The notes below the pieces were generated by a model. The model was not told where the DNA came from and did no database searches. It saw only the letters and a program-made list of their open reading frames with translations. A stretch of DNA of 64,000 nucleotides from assembly GCA_023653785.1 (NCBI GenBank), contig JAMKCH010001651.1:1-64000 (forward strand), read 5' to 3'. Position 1 is the stretch's first letter. The number at the start of each line of letters is the position of its first letter. This document shows positions 24,036-34,389 of the stretch, in pieces. The stretch comes from Ophioderma brevispina. Taxonomy: Eukaryota > Echinodermata > Ophiuroidea > Amphilepidida > Ophiodermatidae. A program made the position numbers and the translations under genes.

Positions 24036-26164
24036 TTCAGGGAATTAAAACAATCCACACGCAGTTGTCAAAAATGATAAAAAAACCAAATATTAAATAT
24101 ATTTTTTGGTTTTGTTCAATAAAATGAGACTTCCAAAAGATTGTGAATACTTCTATATACTTTGGTAAGACTCCAGCAGGACATTGGAGATACCAATGAA
24201 GCAAGAGTATAAAACTGCCGTACCATAAATTAATGGTCGAGCGGGCATTTTTCAATGCCTATAAGCATGTATGCTATGAAGTGTTGTAAATGTGGGTGAA
24301 GTCTTCACTTATTGAAAGTGAGTGTGTGATCCCTTAAGTAGGCAAGTTGCCATTGTGTAACAGGCAAGAGGAGCCAAGGATTTGGGTTATGGGATTGTAA
24401 AACTTCACCTTTTACACCACTTTAAGACTATAGTGTGTTTGAGGGTAAAAGGTAGTAGGTAAAATTGGCAGCAAGAACACACCACATTCCATGTGATAGC
24501 TAATTTACTAGTATGCTCTTAACTCCACCCCTGCATTAAATATTAAACCATGTTGGGTAATTGTCATACTCTTCCCCAACCCATCTTAGACCATAAACTG
24601 ACTAGTTTTAAAAGGATTTTAAGATCCCGTTCAGCCCAGTTCCACTATTGTTTTTGAAATCCAGTTTTTCATAGTGCAGTGCAGTAGACAGATGTTAAAT
24701 CTGGATAGTTAAAAAGGTGCCAATTTGCATATTATAATACCCCTTCCTTTTTTTCCAGGTAAGACGTACCCTAAAAAACCCAACCTTACCAAAACTCCAA
24801 ATCATGAGCTGAGGCCATAGGCGGACTGACCATAGACTTGCTGGGAATTTGCACATGGGTCGCTTGGAATTGGGCAAAGTTGGGCTCGGTCGAGAAGTAA
24901 AAGAAGCAGCCTAATTGTCGAACCTTATTATTATCTTTGCCTTTGCGTTTTGTCAACCCATTATACACGGGTCACATTTTTTGTGATTCGACTCAGTTGT
25001 AAACTTTTCCAGATGGTTCTGGTCATAAATCAAATGCAATATTTTCAAGATCACAGTCCAACTTCTGTTTCAGATTTCTCAGTTCCAAAATGTCCCTTGG
25101 ATGTCCGGGGTTAACTTGGGGTGGCACAGAGAGTAGGGATAGTCCAAAATATCCATGCAGATCCTTACTTTATGTAGTATTTCACTACTTGAATGTATTC
25201 AGGAAAATTATGATTATACATTGTGTAAAAGGAAAAAACTTCAGGTCTAAACATTACAATGGCTCATGTGCCAAACAACAGTTATTACGATTTCTCTTGG
25301 CATATTTCTGTATTTCACTGCCAAAAACCGTAGTAGCAGCAAAGAAACAAACGGAGGTCTTTGTTGGGTATGGAAATCCAGAACATCCATCCTTTTAATT
25401 TTTTGTTATAATAGTCTGGGTGGGATACATCCCAAATTATTTCATTATGCTCATAGGGTCAGCCAATTTTTTGGCTGTTTTGTTTTTTGTGGCAACCGCC
25501 ATATTAGCCAAGATTCACAGTGAGTGAACAAACAAGCACATGTATATGGTTTTCCTAAAACAGAGAGAGACAGTCCCTTCTTTGGTATGCAAAACTGTGG
25601 ATGTGGCCACATGGGTTACCGGAAAGCAATTACCCCAACCTAGAAGTTGACAAAAATAGACAAGTCTATGTTCCTTTCGACTCCACTCAAGTCTCTGGGT
25701 TCCATAATGAACCCTGTTCGACAGTCAATATACACGGCAAAAATCATCGAAGGCTAAAATTTGAAGAGTCTAATGCAACCTTTCAATGAAAATCGTAACC
25801 GTGTATATGGCATTTTTCAATCCCCTCAACTTCAAATGTTAACTGATATTCGTCCTGTCAATACTGATGCTGACAAATAAAGCACTGGAAACAAATCCCT
25901 TTGGTCTCGGAAAAAAGGCTTTTTTCCCAGCGCCAAGTCCACTATACCAATCCGACGGCGACTATTCTCTCGCCCCTACGCCGTGGGCGGCGCACTCCAC
26001 CATCCGCATGACTGGGGGGCATCTTTTGCATTCTCGTATACACCGCGTTTACGTTTTACGTGTTAAACAAAGAAATCGATAATTTTGATACAGTTTCTGA
26101 CGGCAAAAATCCACACTATTCCTGTATCCCATTTGTATATCATCTGGGCGGCTCAGGAAAAAAA
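24036..26164. other. no gene seen; CpG pocket at the right
   Basis: Mostly AT-rich with short frames. From about 25955 to 26055 CpG is clearly denser, just upstream of the exon-like frame at 26165, so it could be promoter DNA. I cannot point to a core promoter motif. Confidence 0.25.
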
Positions 26165-26317
26165 ATGGCTGCATCAAAAATAGCGATAAAAAGTTACAAA
26201 AATGGAAAGAACTGCGTTGTGAAAAAATGCTCAATGACACATGAAGATGGGAAGTCGAGCGTACCACATATGCATCGTTTCCCAAATGGGAAAACACCGA
26301 TCTGCCAAGCTTTCTAA
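26165..26317 (+). CDS. candidate first exon with THAP-like finger start
   Basis: An ATG in a good context (AAAAAAATGG) opens a 50-codon frame: MAASKIAIKSYKNG, then KNCVVKKCSMTHEDGKSS and VPHMHRFPNGK. THAP domains begin with a C-x(2-4)-C pair near the N-terminus, then a loop and a conserved HxFP motif. Here C17 and C22 (C-x4-C) and HRFP have the expected order and spacing. The rest of a C2CH THAP domain (conserved Trp, then C-x2-H) is missing because the frame stops soon after. An intron in the HRFP region is possible, but no strong GT donor is visible. THAP domains occur in host DNA-binding proteins and in P-element-like transposases, so this could be either, or a broken copy. The frame is also open 35 codons upstream of this Met. 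Confidence 0.35.
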   Translation: MAASKIAIKSYKNGKNCVVKKCSMTHEDGKSSVPHMHRFPNGKTPICQAF

Positions 26318-27978
26318 TGAAGTTGAATGAACTTATTTGATTTTTATTAATATTTTCATTAGTTGACTTTAAATACGATTGTTGTTTCACAATTCCATTT
26401 TTAAAACTGGTTAAATTTAGGTCCCACATGTCACGTACACGTACACTTCCTTCCATGTACAGTAAAAACCAAAAACTAATCATCGTATCCATTTCAGTCT
26501 AAATACACATTGTAACGGTCGGTTCAATTTTGGGTATTTTCACGTTTGTATGATAGTCAAGTGTAGCACATCCATGCACAAACGGGAATGATAAGTTTGT
26601 TGCGATCTCCGAAATCGATCCATGAGCACCGGAAGCGTCATTTTGAAAAACTCAACAAAACCCGCATCGGAAAGATGTCACGTTTTTCAGCAATACGATC
26701 GGTCTTTGGGAACGATTCAATTTTTCACGTACACGGTATCAACATTCTGTTGTTACTTTATTTTGTAGGGATGTTTGATTTACGAAAAATGATTTTTCTC
26801 CGCGGCTGTTATACCATTGTTACACGTATTCGAACCATAAGCGCTTAATTCTAAGTCACGAAAATGGGCGAGATAACTTCAATTTTTACAACACCAGTAA
26901 GGGGACAATTCAATTTGCCCTGGAATTCCAGTTTAGGCCAGTCCCTGACAGCATCCTTCCTTAAATCCATAGAAATAAACCGGTTTCGAAAATGTTAAAA
27001 AATTGCGAAAAAGGTAGGATGTAAATTATTATTCGTTCGTTAAGCTCGAAATTAAAGGCAATATGCGGAGTGTGTGTACTGTGTGTTGGTGGCCAGTATG
27101 CACCCAGTAATGGGGGCGACGTAGAGGGTGTCTGCGAGTCCCGTCGGATTCGTGTATAACGATGGTTCAGGGTGGGATTGTTTGTTTTTTTTTATGCTGA
27201 GGCCAAGACCCCTCTCCATCATCTGTGGACAGTAATGTCTCTAGTGTGGTAAGCGCACTGAACTCTGTGCCTTTTCTATATTTATTAACATTGTGTGAGA
27301 CGTTGCCATTTAGTTCAGATTCAAAAAAGTAGTTTCAAGCCAAAGCTTAGTTTTATTCCAATTGTGCTTCAAAATGTCACCATAGATTTATTATTAAAAA
27401 AAGAGGGCTAAAAGACAAGACTGAAAGAAGGCTGATGTCAGTTTAAAGAGATTGACACACGAGAGCGTTTACTCGGGGAAAATTGCTACCGCATGGAATT
27501 GGGGCAGTGACCCCTTTTTGCAAAATTAAAACCAAATGAGGAAACCAGTGTTTCAGCATCTAATAAGCCTTGTGTTGTAATAGCAAAACACTTAAGTAGT
27601 AGATATCAACGTGACTTAGAAAAGTTGAAAATCTACTGCTATTTTAAGCCTAAATCAAGACTGAACTACAAAAAATGGTAGTATCCTAAAGCATGGATCA
27701 CAATATCATATCACATTGTGTTAATAAATGTTCCGGATGTAATTTCTGTACTATGATGGTCATTACTTCTTGGAAGTAGCATTTCCATATTATTGCTGGT
27801 GCGATCCATGCCAAATCTGGTACATCCTAGCATTCAGTTCAAGTGGATCAAATGTTGTTTTCTTTACCATATTGCTTGCATGGTATATGAGTGGGATGGG
27901 TAAGAGAAAGACAGAGAAATTTATACACCATGTAAAAGCATGAAGTATAGGAGATTTAAACCAAAATGTGAGCTGGGA
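26318..27978. other. no gene seen; CpG-rich at the left
   Basis: CpG stays fairly dense from about 26510 to 27190, then falls. An 86-codon plus frame at 26588-26848 follows the THAP-like frame but has no C-x2-H or other THAP residue that I can see. Confidence 0.25.
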
Positions 27979-28126
27979 CAGATTCCGTATAGGTTATAAC
28001 ACAAAGTCGTTTTGAGATGGCTTCCCATAATGACTTGCCTGTTATTTGAGAAGCCATCTAAAAACCATGACCCCAAGACTAGGATTGTTGTATCATTTTA
28101 TGCAGTTTGCATGGTGGGTTTGAAAT
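27979..28126. mobile_element. snapback repeat, family H copy 2
   Basis: Reverse complement of the copy at 22758-22902. The hairpin is TTTTGAGATGGCTTCCCA against TTGAGAAGCCATCTAAAAACC. The shared outer words, such as AAGACTAGGATTGTTG, lie outside the stem. Confidence 0.65.
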
Positions 28127-28947
28127 ATAGTCATGAAAATTCTTAGATGATTAGAAAAGGAAAAAATTTTGGTCCCTGTCATTTGCTTTATTCTATTGAC
28201 AGAATAAAGCACGTGGTACAGGGTAGAGTGTGAGGGCTATAATGTAATTACGCCAAAATACTAATTACGCTTCTGTGGGCTCTGTGTTTAATATATCTGT
28301 ACAAACCAAAAACGCCATAGGTCTATGTCAGAGGGTGTATGAGTCCATCCCAGAATGCCACCACTTGGGAAATTTCACCTCAAATAGGGGGTCTTCTGAT
28401 CCCACAAAAATCCTATCTTAAAACATTTAAAACACAGCCTTTTGGGTCATTTAATCCACAAAGCGTTAGTACGTAGGATGTTTTTTGCATGATATGAAAT
28501 GTATTGTGGTTCTTGAAACTTTGGAACACTTTTTATCCCTAAGTACTGAAACATGTGTTTAGTACAGACAATATAGGCACATTGCGATGCACATGCGATG
28601 ATTCAAACGCCCTCCGTGTGCTGTGGTCATGTGTGCATTGAACTGGAGTAAGTGAAACATGACGGATCTATCAATTTCATCAACATAATATCAGAACAAA
28701 TGGGCATAGAGATGTATGGGACCTTGGGTGTTGATTCTCAGGTGGTAGTGCAGGCCACAGGCCAAAATGATTGGAAACCTCCAGGTTAAGTTCTAACGTT
28801 TGAAGTATTCTGTGTCGTCCATTGGTGAGCCTACATTTGACTAAGACGTCTCGTATAATGCATCTATTGGCCTTGTCCATATCGTAATTCCGTGCGTTTG
28901 ATGTTGATATCTTCGTAAAGTGTTCAGAAGAACTTTCAAGAATGTAC
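28127..28947. other. no gene seen
   Basis: A 113-codon minus-strand frame (28680-29021) runs into the next MITE and is not recognisable. GAGTCCATCCCAGAATGCCA near 28351 resembles the complement of sequence near 39452, perhaps another dispersed repeat. Confidence 0.25.
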
Positions 28948-29087
28948 GAGGGTTTACTGCAATAAGGCCCCATCTCAATAGCTGCCATTTTGACAGGTGT
29001 TGTTCTTATTAAGTGTTGCACTAAACCTCTGCCAACTCTAACACCTGGCAGCTATTGCAGATGTGGACCTTTTTGCCCTAAACCCTC
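28948..29087. mobile_element. MITE, family G copy 1
   Basis: It starts GAGGGTTTACTGCAATAAGG and ends with the complement of GAGGGTTTAGGGCAAAAAGG. Inner arms share CAATAGCTGCCA. The arms are about 40 bases and the loop about 60. Other copies are at 45334, 51441 and, as a longer variant, 59403. Confidence 0.8.
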
Positions 29088-30297
29088 AGTATGTTTCTGT
29101 TCTTGAGCAGTGATTTGACCTTGCCTTTAAAAAGGGGCAACAAGAGATTTGAGGCCCCAAATATTGTGTCATAATAATAATTTCAATGGGATTAGACACT
29201 CAATAGATTTCTTAACCTTGTATTATGCTACAAAAAAAGGTGATTTTGATCTTGCGTATATTTCAAAATGTAAAGCATAGGCTGAATTTTCGTATTTGCT
29301 CCTATACAAAATTATAAATTGCACAATTTTTGTAACAAGGTCATCATTTCTCAGCTTAGTTTCCTTTCATATGGGGGATATTTTTTATGGAAAGCTTTAC
29401 AACCGGTGCGGGGCAAAAATCAGAACTTTTGATTTTTTAGGGACACCTGATACATGAAATCTCTCGTTGTAACCTTTAATGTAAAAAAGGTAAATTGAAA
29501 ACTGTAACCTCATCGAGAACCAGTTTTAATGATTTTGTGAGCGACTTTAATATTAAATTCATAAAAAGCATGAAGTAGTATTCCATTTCACTGACAAGCA
29601 TGCAAATAACAAGTGCTTAATAAATTTAAATTGATTTAATCTGCATCTAGTTATTAGTTGGTAGAAATTGTTTAAACTCAAGCATTTTCCAATCATATTT
29701 TTTTCTTAAATGGTACGTTAATGTTAATTTTAATCACACCTCTGGATTCAGAGTCCCTTCGTTTAACTCAAATCAGATATTAAATTGAATCTTTTTTAAA
29801 TGACACAAGCGGGTGGTCCATTACTATCAAAATTTAATTTTGAATGCACGTTTTTTGTGGGTTGCGATCATCAAATTTTTCAGCAAAAATTCCTGGATGA
29901 CAGAAATAAATCTGCATAGTTGTTAGTGTCGAAAATCCGTTAAACTTTAAAGCCATTTTCTCAATCATTTTTTTTCCTTAAAATGGTACCCTAAATATTC
30001 ATTGTAATTTTTGATGAAAATTCAAGTTTGAGCGCATAAATTTTTCAGTAGAATTTTCACAGATTGTGCACGAATAAAACTCGCTACTTGCAATAAAGAG
30101 CTTTTCTCAATGTTCACATCATCATTACCTGCGGGAAGAAATTATTTGCAACAATTACACAATCAAAATGTTGAGAATTTCTCAAAAAATTCCATCTAAT
30201 AGTCTCTAAAAACACATGTGACATTTTAGTCTAAGAAAGTAAGGAACTGGTAGTTTGCCTCATTACTTTATGATTTCTTCTTAGAATCCACAAGCTC
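29088..30297. other. no gene seen
   Basis: AT-rich with no supported features. Confidence 0.25.
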
Positions 30298-30487
30298 CAG
30301 GGCTAGAATTCGGGCAAGAATCCGAGAATCGATTCTCGCAAAGATTCTTGTAATTGATTTTCAGTTAATCCAATGTTTGATTCTCGTAACTAAGATTTTT
30401 AACACAGTAGCGATTATATGATTCACACAAAATTTATTTGTGATACATCACGACTGATTCTCGTACTCAGGGTACGAATTCTACCCG
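30298..30487. mobile_element. snapback element with GATTCTCG motifs
   Basis: The left end GGCTAGAATTCGGGCA.. ..CGAGAATC pairs loosely with the right end, whose complement is GGGTAGAATTCGTACC.. ..CGAGAATC. A perfect 16-bp palindrome, CGAGAATCGATTCTCG (30323-30338), sits inside the left arm. GATTCTCGTA recurs near 30381 and 30452. No second copy was found. Confidence 0.45.
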
Positions 30488-30941
30488 AAGCTAGGCGACG
30501 AAAAAACCCCGTTTTTATGGGCCCGATCGACACGGATTGTTTCAGTTTGCAGGAATTTTTTTTTTTGAGTTTTCTTCGTCCAAAATCGTGTAAAATCAGC
30601 CCTGTTTTTTATCACAAATTTTCAATTTTGTGCTACTTTTTATAGAAAATTTTGTAAAAAAAAATGTTCATTCTTCAGATTTGGGCAATTTTAGGCCAAT
30701 TTGACCTCCAGAAAAACAACAAAGAAAAATTCCCTCCCACCGGCCCCTACTTGGAAAGGTCCGCTCTGCCCGAAAACGTGTTTTTTTTTTTCGTTGCTTA
30801 ACCCATTTACAGTATAACACCAAACCTCACTTTCACGATATCCTTCTGTGAGATGGTAGCTGGCATTAATTTAGATATATAGGACAAACCATATTTACAG
30901 CATGTCCACTGATGTAACAGCAATGTTGAGAGCTGTTTCTT
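30488..30941. other. no gene seen
   Basis: Nothing supportable. Several long A and T runs. Confidence 0.25.
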
Positions 30942-31857
30942 CTGCGGGTTCCGGGTTTAATGGCCCGATGTGGTTCCCCGGCATTCGTAAAAGGCGACTA
31001 AATGGGGCCCCCCTGCGGGTTCGGTAAGATTGGCCCAGGTTTTCCCTGCCTTTCGTAAAAGGCGACTAAAGGGGCAACTCGTCTGTTTTTGAACAACGGG
31101 TTGTATGTTAAATGTAGGATTATATTATAAATGTGTAATGATTTTTCGACTGGGTGTAATTGTATTATTAAGATGCTTCAATTTGTATTACTCGGTTTAA
31201 GTACTGTAGCTTAAAGGGTGCATTAACATGAAAAACAAACAATTTATCATTACATTTGTACATATGTAGGACCCACCTATTTTATGATTTTTTGTAATGA
31301 TAATAGTGCAATGTATTAGGTTTCTACTGTAATAATTGTTTATGTAATTTAAAAATCTATAAGTTTGGGGCATAATGGCCCAATTCGTATTGGAGCCATT
31401 TATAAATGTACATGTATGAGACAATCTATTTGGTCTGTAAGGGGATCTCATGTTTGCTTGTTCTGATGTGATTTGGTCGATTATCTGTATTTTAAGTTGA
31501 AGTTTTTTGCTTGTACATGGATGAGTGATGACCTTTTCATCAGTCGATGATGTTTAGTAGTGTAAAATATATTATCAGTATATCTTTGAACACTTGTTTT
31601 TATTGATGCATGTTTTCTAAGTTTATCTTTGCAATTAGTTTGGTTTATCTTGTGTTGTACGATAGGTGATGCTCGGGTTCATCACTGTATGAATGTGTAT
31701 CCTTTTGTAATTTTTAATATGTAATTTGAATTGAAAGGAAGTTTTTAATATTGTGTTGTGTTTTATATTTAAATGTTAAAAAATGACAAATTTAATGACA
31801 CGATATAACACATCGTTGTTGAGTTGTCGTTAAACTTTAATACTCACTCACTCACTC
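30942..31857 (+). mobile_element. LINE 3' end with ACTC tail
   Basis: It begins with two tandem copies, about 70 bases apart, of a segment with CTGCGGGTTC, TGGCCC, CCTGCC-like words and TTCGTAAAAGGCGACTAAA. It ends with GTCGTTAAACTTTAATACTC and four ACTC repeats (31842-31857). From memory, this pairing of a CGTAA-AGGCGACTAA element and a TTAAAC..ACTCACTC tail marks the 3' region of LINEs in several marine invertebrates. There is no coding sequence here, so the call rests on those ends alone. Orientation follows the tail. Confidence 0.45.
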
Positions 31858-32569
31858 CTGTTTCTGCTTGATATCCGGGGCGGGGGAACTCAAGTAAAAA
31901 GTATACACACTCGTGACAGAAAATGCTTAAAGGGGTGTTTTGGCAGTTAAGGAGATAAAACACTGATATTGGAAAAAGGAGGTAGTTTTATCTGATCATT
32001 TAGCTTTATCTTTGCGTTAGTAGTTTTACAACACTTACCATATTTTGCTTATTTTGCACTTTCCCTTTCGGCATCTCCTTGTTGTTATAAATGGAAGGGG
32101 TACAAAATTCCCTGCAGAACTCTATGGGGACGGAGACATATACCACTCCCTATGAAAGGGAACCACCCTATGCAAAATAAAAGCATATTTTGAAATCATA
32201 TCATGGAAATATTTTTTTAATATTTTTTGCAAAGAAATCCTTGTATTACAATTGTTGACCTTTCTTGAATAAACAAATGACCCTTTTAGCTTATTTTCCG
32301 AAATATCTTGGAAAGGAAGCACCACACCATGTGACCCCATTGACTTTTTTTACTACTCCTGTTACCTAAGGAATAATTTAAGCTATATTACATTAATTTA
32401 GGCATTTCACACATTTGACCCCCATATATTACCCCTCTCCTGGCTACACGCCACAACGGGTCTCCGGCACACTTCCATATTGCAAATTTATATTTTTCTC
32501 TGAAACATTTTTCTCCGTATTTCGCTATTGGTATCTTTTTTGTTTGACCAAAACCTTCTGGGCTGATGG
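31858..32569. other. no gene seen
   Basis: No supported frame or repeat. Confidence 0.25.
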
Positions 32570-32873
32570 TCTAATCCGCACATTGATGTCAGTCATTATT
32601 GTTTGCTTCCACGAAATCCGCAAATAGCCAGTATTGCTGTGAATGTGAGTGAATCTGGCCACCCCCCGTTAGTGGAGACAAAACTGGATTAAAACTTTAG
32701 CTTACTGCTACTCAATTGATTTGGTAAATTGATATAGAAGCGCGGAGGAAAATGGCTAGCACAGAACTAAATAAAGACGAAAATACACTGTCTCGAACCC
32801 GGAGCCTCTCGCTTTCTAGGCGTGAGTAATACCACTGGCCACAGAGGCCTGTGTTAATGTGGAGTACCAGTAA
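32570..32873 (-). mobile_element. tRNA-headed SINE, copy 1
   Basis: Read on the minus strand from 32873, the head has TGTGGCCAGTGG (A-box-like, complement of 32832-32843), a CCTAGAAAGCG segment that looks like a Ser-type anticodon loop, and GGGTTCGAGAC (B-box-like, complement of 32790-32800). Next comes a shared linker, GTCTTTATTTAGTTC, and then a body that matches 10445-10610. A second head and linker lie at 36410-36540. Head order, B box and dispersed copies together support a SINE. The downstream end is set only by where the match with 10.5 kb fades. Confidence 0.6.
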
Positions 32874-33677
32874 CGAGCACTAATGTATTTCATTCTCTAT
32901 TTCAGAGTTCAAGCGGCCTTATTATATTTTTGGACCCAACAATCTTCGTTTGTGGGTCCTTAGGACTGGGGTGTTGAAGCCAATGGTTTTGTTACTGTGT
33001 TGTTTTATCTTATATCGTAATTGTCCTTGAAATTTGGCATGTGTGTTTGGATGACGTGGGGAAATAATTGAGCGTTTTCGTTTACCGATAATAAGGTTGG
33101 GAAAGACAAGTTTAGGGTCTAAACACACAATTGGTTGAATTTGTTCGTGATTGTCATTACAGCCCTTTTTGGATGTGGTGGCATTGTAAATTGCCATGAG
33201 AGCGGGTTGGGCTGCAATCAATCACAGTAAGCCTCGGGCAAGCTTCCCTTATCACTCACTTGTCCTCCATGTAGCTGCTTTGTAGCCTTGATGCATTTGC
33301 ATTACCCTTAGTTGTGTCATCGTGTGTTGCAATGTGTTTTTTACACTAATTAGGGTCACTTAACCTTGCAAGACACATTCCATGTCTTTTGACATTTCCA
33401 GGCTCAACACCCTTTCTGGTCAGATATTATATGCTAGTACAATAGTTTTTCTGCACATGAGTACTTTTGAAAATGGTTTATTTCCTCATAATGTATAGTT
33501 GTGTTTTTTCCTGATAACCCATTGTATGCACCCAATCAAATTTGACACTTGAACTGGCTCAATTAATTAATTATTCTGGTCAGTCAGATAGTATAATATC
33601 CTCTAACCCCAGTAAAAAACATTCTTTCTTCTCATTTAAAATAACGGTCTGAATTTGCCTGATCCACTAACTTTCGT
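32874..33677. other. no gene seen
   Basis: A 99-codon minus-strand frame at 32922-33221 carries no motif I recognise. Confidence 0.25.
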
Positions 33678-33870
33678 GTGTGTTATGGTGTGTGTTGGCA
33701 TCGCGTGTTGTGTGTGCAATGTGCGTTCATGCGTGTGTGGATGTGCCTGTGGCGTGCATGCGTGGTGTTGTGTGTCCTGTATGTGTGTCTATGTCTGTAT
33801 GCCGTCTTGCCTGGTCTCTCGCTGCATTTTTGTAGGTGTGTGTCTACATGTATGTGTGTTGTAAAACACT
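33678..33870. repeat. degenerate TG-rich tract
   Basis: Irregular TG/TGTGC runs over about 190 bases, a decayed dinucleotide repeat of alternating purine-pyrimidine. The Cys-rich frames across it come from TGT/TGC codons in the repeat. Confidence 0.7.
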
Positions 33871-34060
33871 GTCAATAGTATTTTAATTTGCCACGAAATT
33901 GTTCAAAACCGCATTTCCTGACTCAAATTTTGAAGCTGTGACTTTGGAATATTTCCAAGCCTTTCTCCTCAACAACCCAAGTAAATATTTATTATTGGAA
34001 CAATGTATTAACAGATTAACAATTGCTCAAAGCAATCAGAAAAAACCAATTTGTATGTAC

Positions 34061-34340
34061 CAGGAGCCGTAGCCAGGATTTTTTTTACGGGGTGTGCTGG
34101 TCCTCGAAAAGTGGAACTTTTTGGAAAAATGGACCCTAAACCCCCCTAAAATGGGCATGGTCAATTTTTGAACGTTTTGAACACCTCACCATCACCAAAG
34201 TGTCTTTTTCGTCATATTGTCTCTTAATTTTGGACCTTTTTATCAAAAACTGGCAAAATGTGGACCTTTTTTCCATCATTGTTGAAATTGGGGTGCACCG
34301 CACCCCCTCCCCCACGCAACTCCCCTGCATACGGGCCCTG
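34061..34340. mobile_element. hAT MITE with target duplication
   Basis: The left end is CAGGAGCCGTAGCCAGG. The complement of the right end is CAGGGCCCGTATGCAGGGG. The element is flanked by GTATGTAC (34053-34060) and TTATGTAC (34341-34348), an 8-bp duplication with one change. CAG-starting ends and an 8-bp duplication are the hAT signature. At 280 bases with no transposase it is non-autonomous. Frames at 34136-34452 read through it and are not genes. Confidence 0.8.
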
Positions 34341-34389
34341 TTATGTACATATTTGTACATGTGGTGTGTGGTGTGCCATCGGTGTAGTC

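Noticed and set aside
33655..33878. Cys-rich small secreted protein (66-69 codons)
   Set aside because: The cysteines come from TGT/TGC codons in a decayed TG repeat, and two phases are open at once.
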